DNA from: Cellulomonas sp. | GTDB taxonomy: Bacteria > Actinomycetota > Actinomycetes > Actinomycetales > Cellulomonadaceae | Reading direction: 5' to 3' | Assembly: GCF_017744555.1 (NCBI RefSeq) | Contig: NZ_JAGIBD010000002.1 | Location: 93,781-157,780, forward strand | Length of the DNA: 64,000 nucleotides | Shown here: in pieces, positions 47,969 through 55,995 of the stretch | Layout of the letters: each line of letters starts with the position of its first letter | Position numbering within the stretch: the stretch's first letter is position 1 | The notes under the pieces: model-generated | Seen by the model: only the letters and a program-made list of their open reading frames with translations | Database searches by the model: none | What the model was told of the DNA's origin: nothing | Position numbers and translations under genes: made by a program

Positions 47969-49309
47969 TCATGAGGGTGGCTCGTCGTCGAGGGCGTCGA
48001 GCTCGCGGTCCGCCGCCTGGAGGGCTCGTTCCGCTCGGCGGAGGTCCTGGGCGGCGGCGATCGCGGACCGCTCCTCGTCGTGCAGCGCACGCTCGGCCTT
48101 GGCGAGGCGGTCCTCGGCGCGGACCGCGTCCTTGTCCGCCTTCGCGATGCGGCGTCGCAGGTCGGTCATGGCGGTCCTGAGCTCGTCGTGCAGGTCGTGC
48201 GCGGCGCGGGCCGCCTGCGACGCGGCGTCGAGGTCGGCCCTGCGCTCGTCGCGTCGGCCGGTCGCGCGATCGGCGGCCTTGCGGGCGCGGTCGCGCGCAT
48301 CGACGGCTGCCGCCCGAGCGGTCTCTGCGGCACGGCGGCGTCGTTCCGCAGCCGTCGCCGACGAGCCGGTTCGCGCCCTGCCCGCGGCGGACGTCGACCC
48401 GCGGGCAGCGTCGGTCGTCGTGCCGCCCGCACCCGTCGTCGCCCCACCGGCCTTCGTCGTGGCGCCGTCCTTCGTCTTGCCGTCCTTCGTCTTGCCGGCC
48501 TTCGTCTTGCCGGCCTTCGTCGTGCCGCCGTCGTTCGTCTTGCCTGGCTTCGTCTTGCCTGCCTTCGTCGTGCCGCCGGCCTTCGTCCCCGCACGCATCG
48601 ACGTCGCGACGGGCTCCGCGGGCCCGCGCGACGCCGCGCGGCCGGTGCTCGTGCGTTCGTCGTCCGCGTCGCGGGGCTCGTCCACGTCCTCGACCACCGT
48701 CAGACGCCCGCGCGGTACGCGGCGGAGCGAGCCGCCGGACCCGGTCTTCGCCGCTCGAGCGGCAGGCGCGTCGTCGGCGCCACCCGCCGGGGCGTCGTCG
48801 TCGGCCACCGCGAGCCCGAACCCGCCCAGACCGCCGAACCCCGAGTACTCGCGGCCGGCGGCGAGGTGGCCGGACGTGACGTCCCGCGCGATGTCGGGGT
48901 CCGCGAGCGCGGCGGTGAGGGTCTGGTCGACCTCCTGCGCGACGGCGTCCCCGACGCGCTGACCGGCAGCGGAGCCCAGTGTCCGTGCCCGCGCGACGAG
49001 GCCGGTCACGAGCGCCCGCCGCTCCCGGGACAGGTCGCGCAGCGCGCGCCCGTCGAAGGTCCGCTCGGCCTCCCGCAGCGCGTCGCCGAGCGTGACGACC
49101 CGGTCGGCGAGCCCGGGGTCGTCGCGGACCAGGGCGTTGATGAGCGCGGCAGCCGCGGTCGGCTTGCGCAGCGCGGCGATCTCGCGGGCCAGGTCGCGGT
49201 CGCCGGCGGCCCGGGCGGCCTTCGCGGCGGCGTCGCGGCGGGCGACGAAGTCGTCGGGCGCTCCCCCGTACAGGTCGTCGAGCACCTCGGAGCGCGGCGC
49301 GTCCGACAC
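47969..49309 (-). CDS. Coiled-coil protein with Lys/Thr/Gly repeats
   Basis: The 446-aa product has a structured N-terminus (1-180, AREIAALRKPTAAAALINALVRDDPGLADRVVTLGDALREAERTFDGRALRDLSRERRALV), a disordered middle with a tandem TKxGK repeat (residues about 240-285) and a long C-terminal coiled coil (300-440, rich in Ala/Arg/Asp). The N-terminal pattern recurs in actinobacterial proteins of unknown function next to exoribonuclease genes. GAGG five bases before the GTG at 49309 and a 7-nt gap to the RNB gene suggest an operon; it may modulate RNA binding (inference). Confidence 0.7.
   Translation of the reverse strand: MSDAPRSEVLDDLYGGAPDDFVARRDAAAKAARAAGDRDLAREIAALRKPTAAAALINALVRDDPGLADRVVTLGDALREAERTFDGRALRDLSRERRALVTGLVARARTLGSAAGQRVGDAVAQEVDQTLTAALADPDIARDVTSGHLAAGREYSGFGGLGGFGLAVADDDAPAGGADDAPAARAAKTGSGGSLRRVPRGRLTVVEDVDEPRDADDERTSTGRAASRGPAEPVATSMRAGTKAGGTTKAGKTKPGKTNDGGTTKAGKTKAGKTKDGKTKDGATTKAGGATTGAGGTTTDAARGSTSAAGRARTGSSATAAERRRRAAETARAAAVDARDRARKAADRATGRRDERRADLDAASQAARAAHDLHDELRTAMTDLRRRIAKADKDAVRAEDRLAKAERALHDEERSAIAAAQDLRRAERALQAADRELDALDDEPPS
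48451..48588. repeat. Degenerate 15-bp tandem repeat inside the coiled-coil gene
   Basis: Units of CCTTCGTCTTGCCGG and variants, about eight times, encoding T-K-x-G-K on the minus strand. Its copy number may vary between strains. Confidence 0.75.
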
Positions 49310-49316
49310 GGCAGCC

Positions 49317-50780
49317 TCAGCGGTTCCCGTCGAGCACGAACCGCACGGTCCGCCTGGCGACGGACGCCTCCGTGAGCCGCACGTCGACGCGCTCCCCCAG
49401 CGGCAGCTCGACACCCTCGACGCGTCCGCGCACCACAGGGTCACGGAGCTGGACGACGCCCGCGGTCCGGTCGTCGCGCACGTCGACGACCACGCCGGAG
49501 AACGTCTCGCCGACCCGGTCGGCGAGCAGCACGGCCTCGACGAGGTCGAGGCATCCGCGCTCGTACTCGGACGCCCGACGGTCGCCGCCCGCCATGAGCG
49601 CCGGCAGGAGCGGCAGCGCGTCGCGGACCCACCCGGGAACCTCGTCGCCCGCGCACACGGCGACGCACACCTCGCCGACGAACCGGTCGACGAGCCGGCG
49701 CAGCGGCGCGGTGGCGTGCGCGTAGGGGGCCGCGATGGCGGCGTGCTCGACGTCGTCGGGCACCGTCCCGTCGAACGCGACGTAGGCGGCGCCGCGCAGG
49801 AGCGTCGTGGCCTCGGTGAGAAGCGCGGCCTCGGCGGGCTTGGACGCGTCGAGGTCACGGATGAACTCGCCGTGCGACGCGCCCTGCGGCCACGGGACGG
49901 CCAGGGCGGCGGCCGAGCGGCGGAGGCGGTCGACGTCGCGCGGGTCGGCGGCGGGCAGGGTGCGCAGCACGCCGATGCGGGCGTCGATCATGAGCCGGGC
50001 CGCGCACATGCCGGTGAGCAGGGAGATCTGGGCGTTCCAGTCCTCGACGGGCAGCGTCGCGCGGCTGACGAGGGCCCAGCCGTCGTCGGCGACGGGCACG
50101 ACCTCCTGCTCGGGGGTCGGCAGCGTGATGCCGCCGCGCGCCCGTTCGGCGTCCTCGCGCAGGCGTCCGACCTCCCGGAGCAGCTGCAGCGACGGCGAGG
50201 CGGTGCCGTCGTCGAGGGCGGCCTGCACGTCGTCGTACGTGTGCTGCGCGCGGCTGCGGACCCGCGCCCGGCGCACCGAGACGTCCCCGGGCGCACCGGT
50301 CGCGTCGAGGTCGATCGTCCACAGCAGCGCGGGCGCGTCCTGGCCGGGCAGCAGGCTCGCGACGCCCTCGGAGAGCTCGGGCGGGTGCAGCGGGGTGCGG
50401 CCGTCGGGTGCGTACAGGGTCTCGACGCGGCGCCGGGCCTCGCTGTCGACGGCCCCGCCGGGCGCGACCCACGCGGCGACGTCGGCGATGGCGTACCGGA
50501 CGCGGTAGCCGCCGTCGCGGCGCTCGATGTGGACGGCCTGGTCGAGGTCGCGGGAGCCGGGCGGGTCGATCGTGACGAGCTCGACGTCGGTGGCGTCGAG
50601 CGGTGCCGCCACGGGCCGGCCCGCTGCGCTGAGCGCCTCGGCGAGGACGTCCGCCGGGAAGCCGTCGGGGATCGCCAGCTCGTCGCGCAGCGCCCGCAGC
50701 CCGCCGCGGACGGCGGCGTCGACGTCCTCGGCACCCGCGACAGCGGGCGGGGCGGCGAGGTGGACGCGGCGTCGGGGCAC
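49317..50780 (-). CDS. RNB-domain exoribonuclease (RNase II family)
   Basis: The 487-aa protein is an RNase II/R-type 3'-5' exonuclease. The catalytic motif DPPGSRDLDQAVHIE carries the metal-binding Asp residues; YAIADVAAWVAPGGAVDSEA, TLYAPDGRTPLHPPELSEG and YAHATAPLRRLVDRFV follow. It is shorter than E. coli RNase II and lacks clear N-terminal cold-shock domains; a short S1-like end (VDVRLTEASVARR) may remain. GTG at 50780 follows TAGGCT by six bases. Confidence 0.9.
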   Translation of the reverse strand: MPRRRVHLAAPPAVAGAEDVDAAVRGGLRALRDELAIPDGFPADVLAEALSAAGRPVAAPLDATDVELVTIDPPGSRDLDQAVHIERRDGGYRVRYAIADVAAWVAPGGAVDSEARRRVETLYAPDGRTPLHPPELSEGVASLLPGQDAPALLWTIDLDATGAPGDVSVRRARVRSRAQHTYDDVQAALDDGTASPSLQLLREVGRLREDAERARGGITLPTPEQEVVPVADDGWALVSRATLPVEDWNAQISLLTGMCAARLMIDARIGVLRTLPAADPRDVDRLRRSAAALAVPWPQGASHGEFIRDLDASKPAEAALLTEATTLLRGAAYVAFDGTVPDDVEHAAIAAPYAHATAPLRRLVDRFVGEVCVAVCAGDEVPGWVRDALPLLPALMAGGDRRASEYERGCLDLVEAVLLADRVGETFSGVVVDVRDDRTAGVVQLRDPVVRGRVEGVELPLGERVDVRLTEASVARRTVRFVLDGNR

Positions 50781-50786
50781 GCCGTG

Positions 50787-50792
50787 AGCCTA
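50787..50792 (-). promoter_or_regulatory. -10 hexamer of the leaderless RNB gene
   Basis: TAGGCT (minus strand), six bases before the GTG at 50780. Confidence 0.5.
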
Positions 50793-50897
50793 GGTCGGCG
50801 CGGTCCGTCGCGCCCAGGGATCTGCGCTCCGGTCGCGGTTCGGCGGGCGCGTGGTCATGATCACGGAGCCGTCGGGCGGACGCAGACGCGCCGGGCG

Positions 50898-50909
50898 CCG
50901 GTGCACCGG
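50898..50909. promoter_or_regulatory. 12-bp perfect palindrome CCGGTGCACCGG
   Basis: Located 104 bp upstream of the acyl-CoA dehydrogenase start; possible operator of that operon. Confidence 0.35.
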
Positions 50910-50925
50910 GCGCCTCGCCCGCCGC

Positions 50926-50973
50926 GCGTCCGGCGGCCGACCGGTGAGGGCGTCCGGCGGCCGACGGGTGCGG
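50926..50973. repeat. Tandem 24-bp direct repeat upstream of the acyl-CoA dehydrogenase gene
   Basis: Two adjacent copies, 50926-50949 and 50950-50973, with two mismatches (GCGTCCGGCGGCCGAC core). Could be regulatory or an N-terminal coding repeat if a further upstream start were used. Confidence 0.6.
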
Positions 50974-51012
50974 GCGCCCGCCGAACAGGTCCCCGGGAGT
51001 GCGGAGGTCGGG

Positions 51013-52026
51013 ATGCGGCACGAGGTCGACGAGGTCCGGCTGGCGCCGTTCGCCGAGCGCGGCACCACGGACGTCCCGGAGGACGTCGGGGAGGCGTTGC
51101 GCGTCGCGGTCGACTGGCCGGACACGCTCGTGCCGGGCGCGGGCGGCACGCGCGCGCTGTGGGAGCTGCTCGCGACGCTGGCCGCGTCCGACCTGGCGGT
51201 CGCGCGTGCGGTGGAGCCGCACCTCGACGCCCGTGCGATCCTCGCGCAGGCAGGCATTCCCGCGGGCAGCACGACGTGGGGCGTGTTCGCGGCGGAGGCG
51301 CCCGACGTCCGGCTCGACGCGCGGCCCACGGGCGCGGGCGACGTGTGGCACCTGACCGGCACCAAGCCGTGGTGCTCGCTCGCGGCCCGGCTCGACACCG
51401 CGCTGGTGACGGCCCACCTGGAGGACGGCGGCCGCGGGCTGTTCGCGGTCGACCTGCGGGGTGACGACATCACGGTGCTCAGCACGCCGTGGGCGGCGCG
51501 TGGCCTGGCGGAGATCCCGTCGGTGCCGGTGCGGTTCGACGACGTGCCGGCGGTCCCGGTCGGCGCACCCGGCTGGTACCTGGAGCGGCCGGGGTTCTGG
51601 TGGGGCGGGATCGGGGTCGCGGCGTGCTGGTTCGGCGGCGCCGTCGGCGTCGGGCGTCGCGTGCTCGCCGAGGCCCGCAGGCGGGACGACGACCGGCTGC
51701 TCGCGATGCATCTGGGGACGGTCGACGAGTCGCTGGAGTCCGCGCGCCGGGCGCTCGCGGAGGCCGCGGACCTCGTCGACGCCGGCACGCTGGACGCCGC
51801 CGACGGGCGCGTGCTCGCGAAGCGCGTGCGGGGCACGGTCGCCCGGACCTGCGAGGACATGCTCACGACGGCCGCGCACGCGCTCGGACCGGCACCGCTG
51901 GCCTTCGAGCCGGACCACGCCAAGCGCGTCGCCGACCTGCAGGTCTACGTGCGGCAGCACCACGCCGAGCGGGACGCGGCGTCGCTCGGCTCGGCGTGGG
52001 CGGGGCGTGAGGACCGCCCGTGGTGA
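51013..52026 (+). CDS. Acyl-CoA dehydrogenase-like flavoprotein
   Basis: The 337-aa protein resembles acyl-CoA dehydrogenases: N-terminal LLATLAASDLAVARAVEPHLDAR, FAD-domain GDVWHLTGTKPWCSLAARLDTALVTAH, and a C-terminal helical bundle ARRALAEAADLVDAGTLDA, ending LQVYVRQHHAERDAASLG. It is shorter than the usual 380-400 residues and has no clear catalytic Glu, so the reaction may not be a classical acyl-CoA oxidation. GGAGG five bases before the ATG at 51013 fixes the start. It opens a four- to six-gene operon with a deacetylase-methyltransferase, a GT2 and a lipoprotein. Confidence 0.8.
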   Translation: MRHEVDEVRLAPFAERGTTDVPEDVGEALRVAVDWPDTLVPGAGGTRALWELLATLAASDLAVARAVEPHLDARAILAQAGIPAGSTTWGVFAAEAPDVRLDARPTGAGDVWHLTGTKPWCSLAARLDTALVTAHLEDGGRGLFAVDLRGDDITVLSTPWAARGLAEIPSVPVRFDDVPAVPVGAPGWYLERPGFWWGGIGVAACWFGGAVGVGRRVLAEARRRDDDRLLAMHLGTVDESLESARRALAEAADLVDAGTLDAADGRVLAKRVRGTVARTCEDMLTTAAHALGPAPLAFEPDHAKRVADLQVYVRQHHAERDAASLGSAWAGREDRPW

Positions 52027-53372
52027 CGTTCGACGGCCGCGCACCGGGCACCGACCCGGCCGTCTGGACCGCCCGGTTCGACGACCTGCACGCGCTGGCG
52101 CTGCCGACCGGCCGGACCGTCGTCGTGGCCGCGCATCCCGACGACGAGACCCTGGGCGCGGGCGGGCTGATCGCCACGCTGGCCGCCCGAGGGCTGCCGC
52201 CGGAGGTCGTCGTCGTGTCCGACGGCTCCGGGTCCCACCCCGGCTCCCCGACGCTCGACCCCCAGGCGCTCGCCGTCCGGCGGCGCGCCGAGGTCGTCGC
52301 GGCGGTCCGCACGCTGTCGCCGCAGTCCCCCGTGACGCTGCTCGGCCACCCCGACGGCGGCCTGCGCGAGGTCCGCGCCGAGGTGCTCCGCGACTTCCGC
52401 CGTGTGTGCGCCGGCCCGACGCCGGCCCTGCTCGTCGCACCGTGGCGCGGCGACGGCCACCGCGACCACCGGGTCGTCGGCGAGGTCGCCGCGCAGGTCG
52501 CCGACGCGCTCGGCTGCCCGCTCGTCGAGTACCCGCTCTGGCTGTGGCACTGGGCGACGCCCGACGACGACCGCGTGCCCTGGGACCGGCTGCGTGCGCT
52601 CGACCTCGACCCCGACGCGGCGCTGCGCAAGCGCCGGGCCGTCGACGAGCACGCGACGCAGGTCCGGCCACTGTCGGGCGACCCCCGCGACGCCGCGACG
52701 CTGCACCCCCGGTTCCTGCGCGGCTTCGACCGGGACGTCGAGGTGCTCGTCGTGGGAGCCGCGAGCGAGTCCCGCGACCTCGGCCAGGACTTCTTCGACG
52801 GCACCTACACCCGACACGACGACCCGTGGGGCTACACCGACCGCTGGTACGAGGCCCGCAAGCGCGCCCTGACGCTTGCTGCGCTCCCCGACGAGAGGTA
52901 CGGCCGGGCGATCGAGATCGGCTGCTCCATCGGCGTCCTGACCGCGGACCTCGCGGGTCGCTGCGACGACCTGGTCGCGCTCGACGTCTCCCCGCTCGCG
53001 GTCGCCCGCGCCCGCGAGCGCCTCGCCGACCGGCCGCACGTCCGCGTGATGACGGGTGACGTCGCGCGCGACATGCCCGACGGCCCGTTCGACCTCGTCG
53101 TCCTGTCGGAGGTCGGGTACTACCTCACCCGCCCCACGCTGCGCGGCGTGCTCGACGGGCTGCGCGACCGGCTCTCCCCTGGCGGCACCTTGCTCGCCTG
53201 CCACTGGCGCCATCCGGTGGCGGCGTACCCGCTGACCGGTGACGATGTGCACCGCAACCTGGCCCGCACGCGCGGGCTCACGCGTCTCGCAGTGCACACG
53301 GAGGAGGACATGGTGCTCGAGGTGTACTCGCCGGACCCGCGGTCCGTCGCCCGGCGGACGGGGCTCGCATGA
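52020..53372 (+). CDS. PIG-L deacetylase fused to NodS-like SAM methyltransferase
   Basis: The 450-aa bifunctional protein has an N-terminal PIG-L domain (about 30-225) with the zinc motif VVAAHPDDETLGAGG and DGHRDHRVVGE, then a class I methyltransferase (about 255-450) with AIEIGCSIGVLTADLAGRCDDLVALDVSPLAV, like the NodS N-methyltransferase family. PIG-L enzymes remove N-acetyl groups from GlcNAc conjugates, NodS methylates the resulting amine, so the two domains would act in sequence on one sugar (inference). It overlaps the dehydrogenase at GTGGTGA and the GT2 gene by ATGA. Confidence 0.85.
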   Translation: MVTFDGRAPGTDPAVWTARFDDLHALALPTGRTVVVAAHPDDETLGAGGLIATLAARGLPPEVVVVSDGSGSHPGSPTLDPQALAVRRRAEVVAAVRTLSPQSPVTLLGHPDGGLREVRAEVLRDFRRVCAGPTPALLVAPWRGDGHRDHRVVGEVAAQVADALGCPLVEYPLWLWHWATPDDDRVPWDRLRALDLDPDAALRKRRAVDEHATQVRPLSGDPRDAATLHPRFLRGFDRDVEVLVVGAASESRDLGQDFFDGTYTRHDDPWGYTDRWYEARKRALTLAALPDERYGRAIEIGCSIGVLTADLAGRCDDLVALDVSPLAVARARERLADRPHVRVMTGDVARDMPDGPFDLVVLSEVGYYLTRPTLRGVLDGLRDRLSPGGTLLACHWRHPVAAYPLTGDDVHRNLARTRGLTRLAVHTEEDMVLEVYSPDPRSVARRTGLA

Positions 53373-54076
53373 TCCGGCACGTCGCCGTCGTGGTCCCCGC
53401 CCGCGACGAGGAGGAGCTCGTCGGCCGCTGCCTGCGGTCGATCGCCGAGGCGCGGCGGGAGTCGCCCGTGCCGACGTCGCTGGTCGTGGTGCTCGACGCG
53501 TGCACGGACGGCACCGCGGCGGCCGTCGCGGACGCGATCGGCGACGACGTCGGCGCCGGCGTGCAGGTCGTCACCACGGAGATCGGCAATGTCGGCGCCG
53601 CCCGCGCGCTCGGGGTGTCGCACGCGCTCGTCGGGCTGGACCTCGACCCCACCGAGGTGCTGCTGGCCTGCACGGACGCCGACTCGCAGGTGCCGCCCTG
53701 GTGGCTGCTGGAGCACGTGCGCCTCGCCGACGCGGGTGCCGACGTCGTCGTCGGCACCGTGCGGCCCGACCCGGACGACCTCGACGCGGACGACCTCGAC
53801 GCCTGGTCGGCGACCCGCGTGCCCGGCAAGCCGAACGGCCACGTGCACGGCGCCAACCTGGCCGTGCGGGTGTCGTCGTACGTCCGCGCGGGCGGCTTCC
53901 CCCGCCGCACCGAGCACGAGGACGTCACGCTCGTCGCGTCGCTGCGGGCGACCGGTGCGCGAGTGGTCCCGTCGGACGCGGTCGACGTGCTCACGTCCGG
54001 TCGCCGCGTCGGCCGCACGCCTGGTGGGTACGCCGGTTACCTGCAGGAACGGTTCCCGGTGGGCGCCGGGGCATGA
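53369..54076 (+). CDS. GT2-family glycosyltransferase
   Basis: The 235-aa enzyme has a GT-A fold: VAVVVPARDEEELVGRCLRSI, LVVVLDACTDGTAAA, the metal DxD in LLACTDADSQVPPWWL, and HVHGANLAVRVSSYVRAGGFPRRTEHEDVTL. There is no membrane helix. Acceptor and sugar are unknown; within this operon a GlcNAc transfer would provide substrate for the PIG-L domain. Overlaps on both sides (ATGA) indicate tight coupling. Confidence 0.88.
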   Translation: MIRHVAVVVPARDEEELVGRCLRSIAEARRESPVPTSLVVVLDACTDGTAAAVADAIGDDVGAGVQVVTTEIGNVGAARALGVSHALVGLDLDPTEVLLACTDADSQVPPWWLLEHVRLADAGADVVVGTVRPDPDDLDADDLDAWSATRVPGKPNGHVHGANLAVRVSSYVRAGGFPRRTEHEDVTLVASLRATGARVVPSDAVDVLTSGRRVGRTPGGYAGYLQERFPVGAGA

Positions 54077-54489
54077 GGACGCCGGTGCTCGTCGTCGTCG
54101 CGGTGGTCGCCCTCCTCGCGGGGTGCGCGGCGCGACCGGACGGCACCGACGCGGACGCCGTCGCCCACGCCTTCTACGCCGCGGTCGCCCACGAGGACGG
54201 CGACGCCGCGTGCGCGCTGCTCGCACCGTCCGCGCTCGAGAACCTCGAGTCCGACAGCGACGAGCCGTGCGCGGAGGCGGTGCTCGACGGCGACGTGGGC
54301 GCGACGCTCACCGAGCGCGTGCCCGACGGGCCCGCGACGTCGGTCCACGTGGCCGGGCGCGCCGCGCAGGTGGTGCTGCCCGACGACGTCGTGTTCCTCA
54401 CGGTCGACGGCGACACGTGGCGGCTCACCGCCGCCGGCTGCGACGCCCGGCCGGAGCGTCCCTACGACTGTGTGATCGAAGGGGGCTGA
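54073..54489 (+). CDS. Small lipoprotein
   Basis: The 138-aa protein has a lipoprotein signal (MRTPVLVVVAVVALLAGC), followed by a small folded domain (VAHAFYAAVAHEDGDAACALLAPSALENLE, a pattern found in NTF2-like and Mce-associated secreted domains) with three Cys (CALLA, EPCAEAV, GCDAR/DCVIEGG). It would sit outside the membrane. It overlaps the GT2 gene by ATGA, so it belongs to this operon. Confidence 0.75.
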   Translation: MRTPVLVVVAVVALLAGCAARPDGTDADAVAHAFYAAVAHEDGDAACALLAPSALENLESDSDEPCAEAVLDGDVGATLTERVPDGPATSVHVAGRAAQVVLPDDVVFLTVDGDTWRLTAAGCDARPERPYDCVIEGG

Positions 54490-54491
54490 CG

Positions 54492-54575
54492 ATGCGGACG
54501 CTGTTCGTCATCGTGCTCGGCGGCATCCTGCTGGGCCTGGCGTACTTCGCGACCCTGGCGGTGCTGCACCGATGA
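54492..54575 (+). CDS. 27-aa single-helix membrane protein
   Basis: MRTLFVIVLGGILLGLAYFATLAVLHR: one transmembrane helix bounded by Arg at both ends. It begins 3 nt after the lipoprotein stop and its stop overlaps the DUF6766 ATG (ATGA), so it is embedded in an operon, which is strong evidence that it is real. Function unknown; too short for most gene callers. Confidence 0.65.
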   Translation: MRTLFVIVLGGILLGLAYFATLAVLHR

Positions 54576-55243
54576 GCCGCCTGAAGAACCACGGCCTGAC
54601 GCTCTTCTTCGGCGCGATCTTCCTCGCCGCGCTCGCCGGGCAGGCGATCAGTGGCGTCGCGCTCGTCAACCGGGAGCAGATCGAGGCCGGGCTGACGCCG
54701 ATCACGCTCGCCGAGTACGTCACGACGTCGCAGTTCGCCGTCGACGTCACCGAGAACTGGCAGTCGGAGTTCCTGCAGTTCCTGCTCTACATCCTGGCGA
54801 CCGTGTGGCTGCTGCAGCGCGGGTCGCCCGAGTCGAAGCCGCTCGACGAGGCCGGCCGCGAGAGCGACGAGGACCAGAAGGTCGCCGAGTTCTCCCGCCC
54901 GGACTCGCCGCCGTGGGCGCGCGTCCGTGGGTGGCGGCTGTCCGTCTACTCGCACTCGCTCGGGCTCGTGATGGGCACGATCTTCGTGCTCAGCTGGTTC
55001 GTGCAGTCGCTGGCCGGTGCCGTCGCGTACTCCGAGGACCAGATGCGCAACTTCGCCGACCCCGTCTCGTGGACCCAGTACCTCGCGCTGCCCGACTTCT
55101 GGAGCCGCACGCTGCAGAACTGGCAGTCGGAGTTCCTCGCCGTCGCGAGCATGGTGGTGCTGTCGATCTACCTCCGCGAGCGCGGCTCCCCCGAGTCGAA
55201 GCCGGTCGGGGTGTCGCACGAGGCGACGGGGGTGGAGGGCTGA
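54572..55243 (+). CDS. DUF6766 membrane protein with an internal duplication
   Basis: The 223-aa protein has four helices. Two parallel halves are evident: NWQSEFLQFLLYILATVWLLQRGSPESKP and NWQSEFLAVASMVVLSIYLRERGSPESKP, each preceded by a helix pair and a T/D-rich extracellular loop. The GSPESKP end motif is also seen in other actinobacterial proteins of this family (from memory). No function is known. Its 4-nt overlap with the 27-aa gene suggests they work together. Confidence 0.75.
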   Translation: MSRLKNHGLTLFFGAIFLAALAGQAISGVALVNREQIEAGLTPITLAEYVTTSQFAVDVTENWQSEFLQFLLYILATVWLLQRGSPESKPLDEAGRESDEDQKVAEFSRPDSPPWARVRGWRLSVYSHSLGLVMGTIFVLSWFVQSLAGAVAYSEDQMRNFADPVSWTQYLALPDFWSRTLQNWQSEFLAVASMVVLSIYLRERGSPESKPVGVSHEATGVEG

Positions 55244-55305
55244 CCCCGTCGGGTGACGTCCGCCACGAGCCGCCCGCTCGCCGCGCGGAACGTCCGGCCG
55301 CCTCC

Positions 55306-55311
55306 TACCCT
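55306..55311 (+). promoter_or_regulatory. -10 hexamer of the leaderless PAP2 gene
   Basis: TACCCT, six bases before the ATG at 55318. Confidence 0.5.
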
Positions 55312-55317
55312 CCCAGC

Positions 55318-55995
55318 ATGCCTGCGACGACCGTCCGGAAGCGCGCCCTCCTGCGGGCCGCCGCATTCGGCCTGGGCGTGTCCGTGCCGGTGTTCGTGCT
55401 CGCGTACCTGGTCCGGGCGGAGGCGCCCGGGCTGGTCCGGCTCGACCAGCAGGCGATCGTCGCGGCGACGACGTTCACGCGCGAGCACCCCGCGTTCCTG
55501 CGGGCGCTCGTGGTGTGGCAGCAGCTCCTGCAGGCCAAGTGGGTCAACCTCGCGGGCGCGCTGCTGTGCCTGTGGGTCTGGCGCAAGCACGGCCTCGCGA
55601 CCCGCGCGCTGTGGGCGTTCTGCACGCTCATGGCGGCATGGGTGCTGCAGCTCGCCGCGAAGGGTCTGGTCCAGCGGGCGCGCCCGGTCGTCGAGGACGC
55701 GCTCGAGCACGCGCCGGGCTCGAGCTTCCCGTCGGGCCACGCGACGAACACGGCTGCCGCGGCCGTGACGCTGACGCTGCTCGTGTGGCCGCTGCTCGGT
55801 CGGCGTGGACGCGTCGCGGTCCCCGTCGTCGCGGGCACCGTCACCCTGATCACCGCTCTGGACCGCGTGTTCCTCGGCGTGCACTACCCGTCCGACGTGG
55901 TCGCCGGCATGCTGTTCGGCACCGCGATGGCCGGCGCCTCGTACATCGGCTACCGCGGCTGGTCCGCGGAGCCCTCGCCGGAGAGGATCCCGTGA
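55318..55995 (+). CDS. PAP2-family phosphatase
   Basis: The 225-aa membrane protein has the three-part PAP2 active site: KGLVQRARP, SFPSGHATNT and ALDRVFLGVHYPSDVVAG, with about six helices. It should remove phosphate from phosphatidate, diacylglycerol pyrophosphate or undecaprenyl pyrophosphate. It starts the three-gene operon with another PAP2 and a lipid kinase. The ATG at 55318 is six bases after TACCCT. Confidence 0.9.
   Translation: MPATTVRKRALLRAAAFGLGVSVPVFVLAYLVRAEAPGLVRLDQQAIVAATTFTREHPAFLRALVVWQQLLQAKWVNLAGALLCLWVWRKHGLATRALWAFCTLMAAWVLQLAAKGLVQRARPVVEDALEHAPGSSFPSGHATNTAAAAVTLTLLVWPLLGRRGRVAVPVVAGTVTLITALDRVFLGVHYPSDVVAGMLFGTAMAGASYIGYRGWSAEPSPERIP

Noticed and set aside
48451-48588. 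A CRISPR-like array
   Set aside because: The 15-bp units are contiguous without spacers and keep a coding frame for TKxGK; no cas genes are near.
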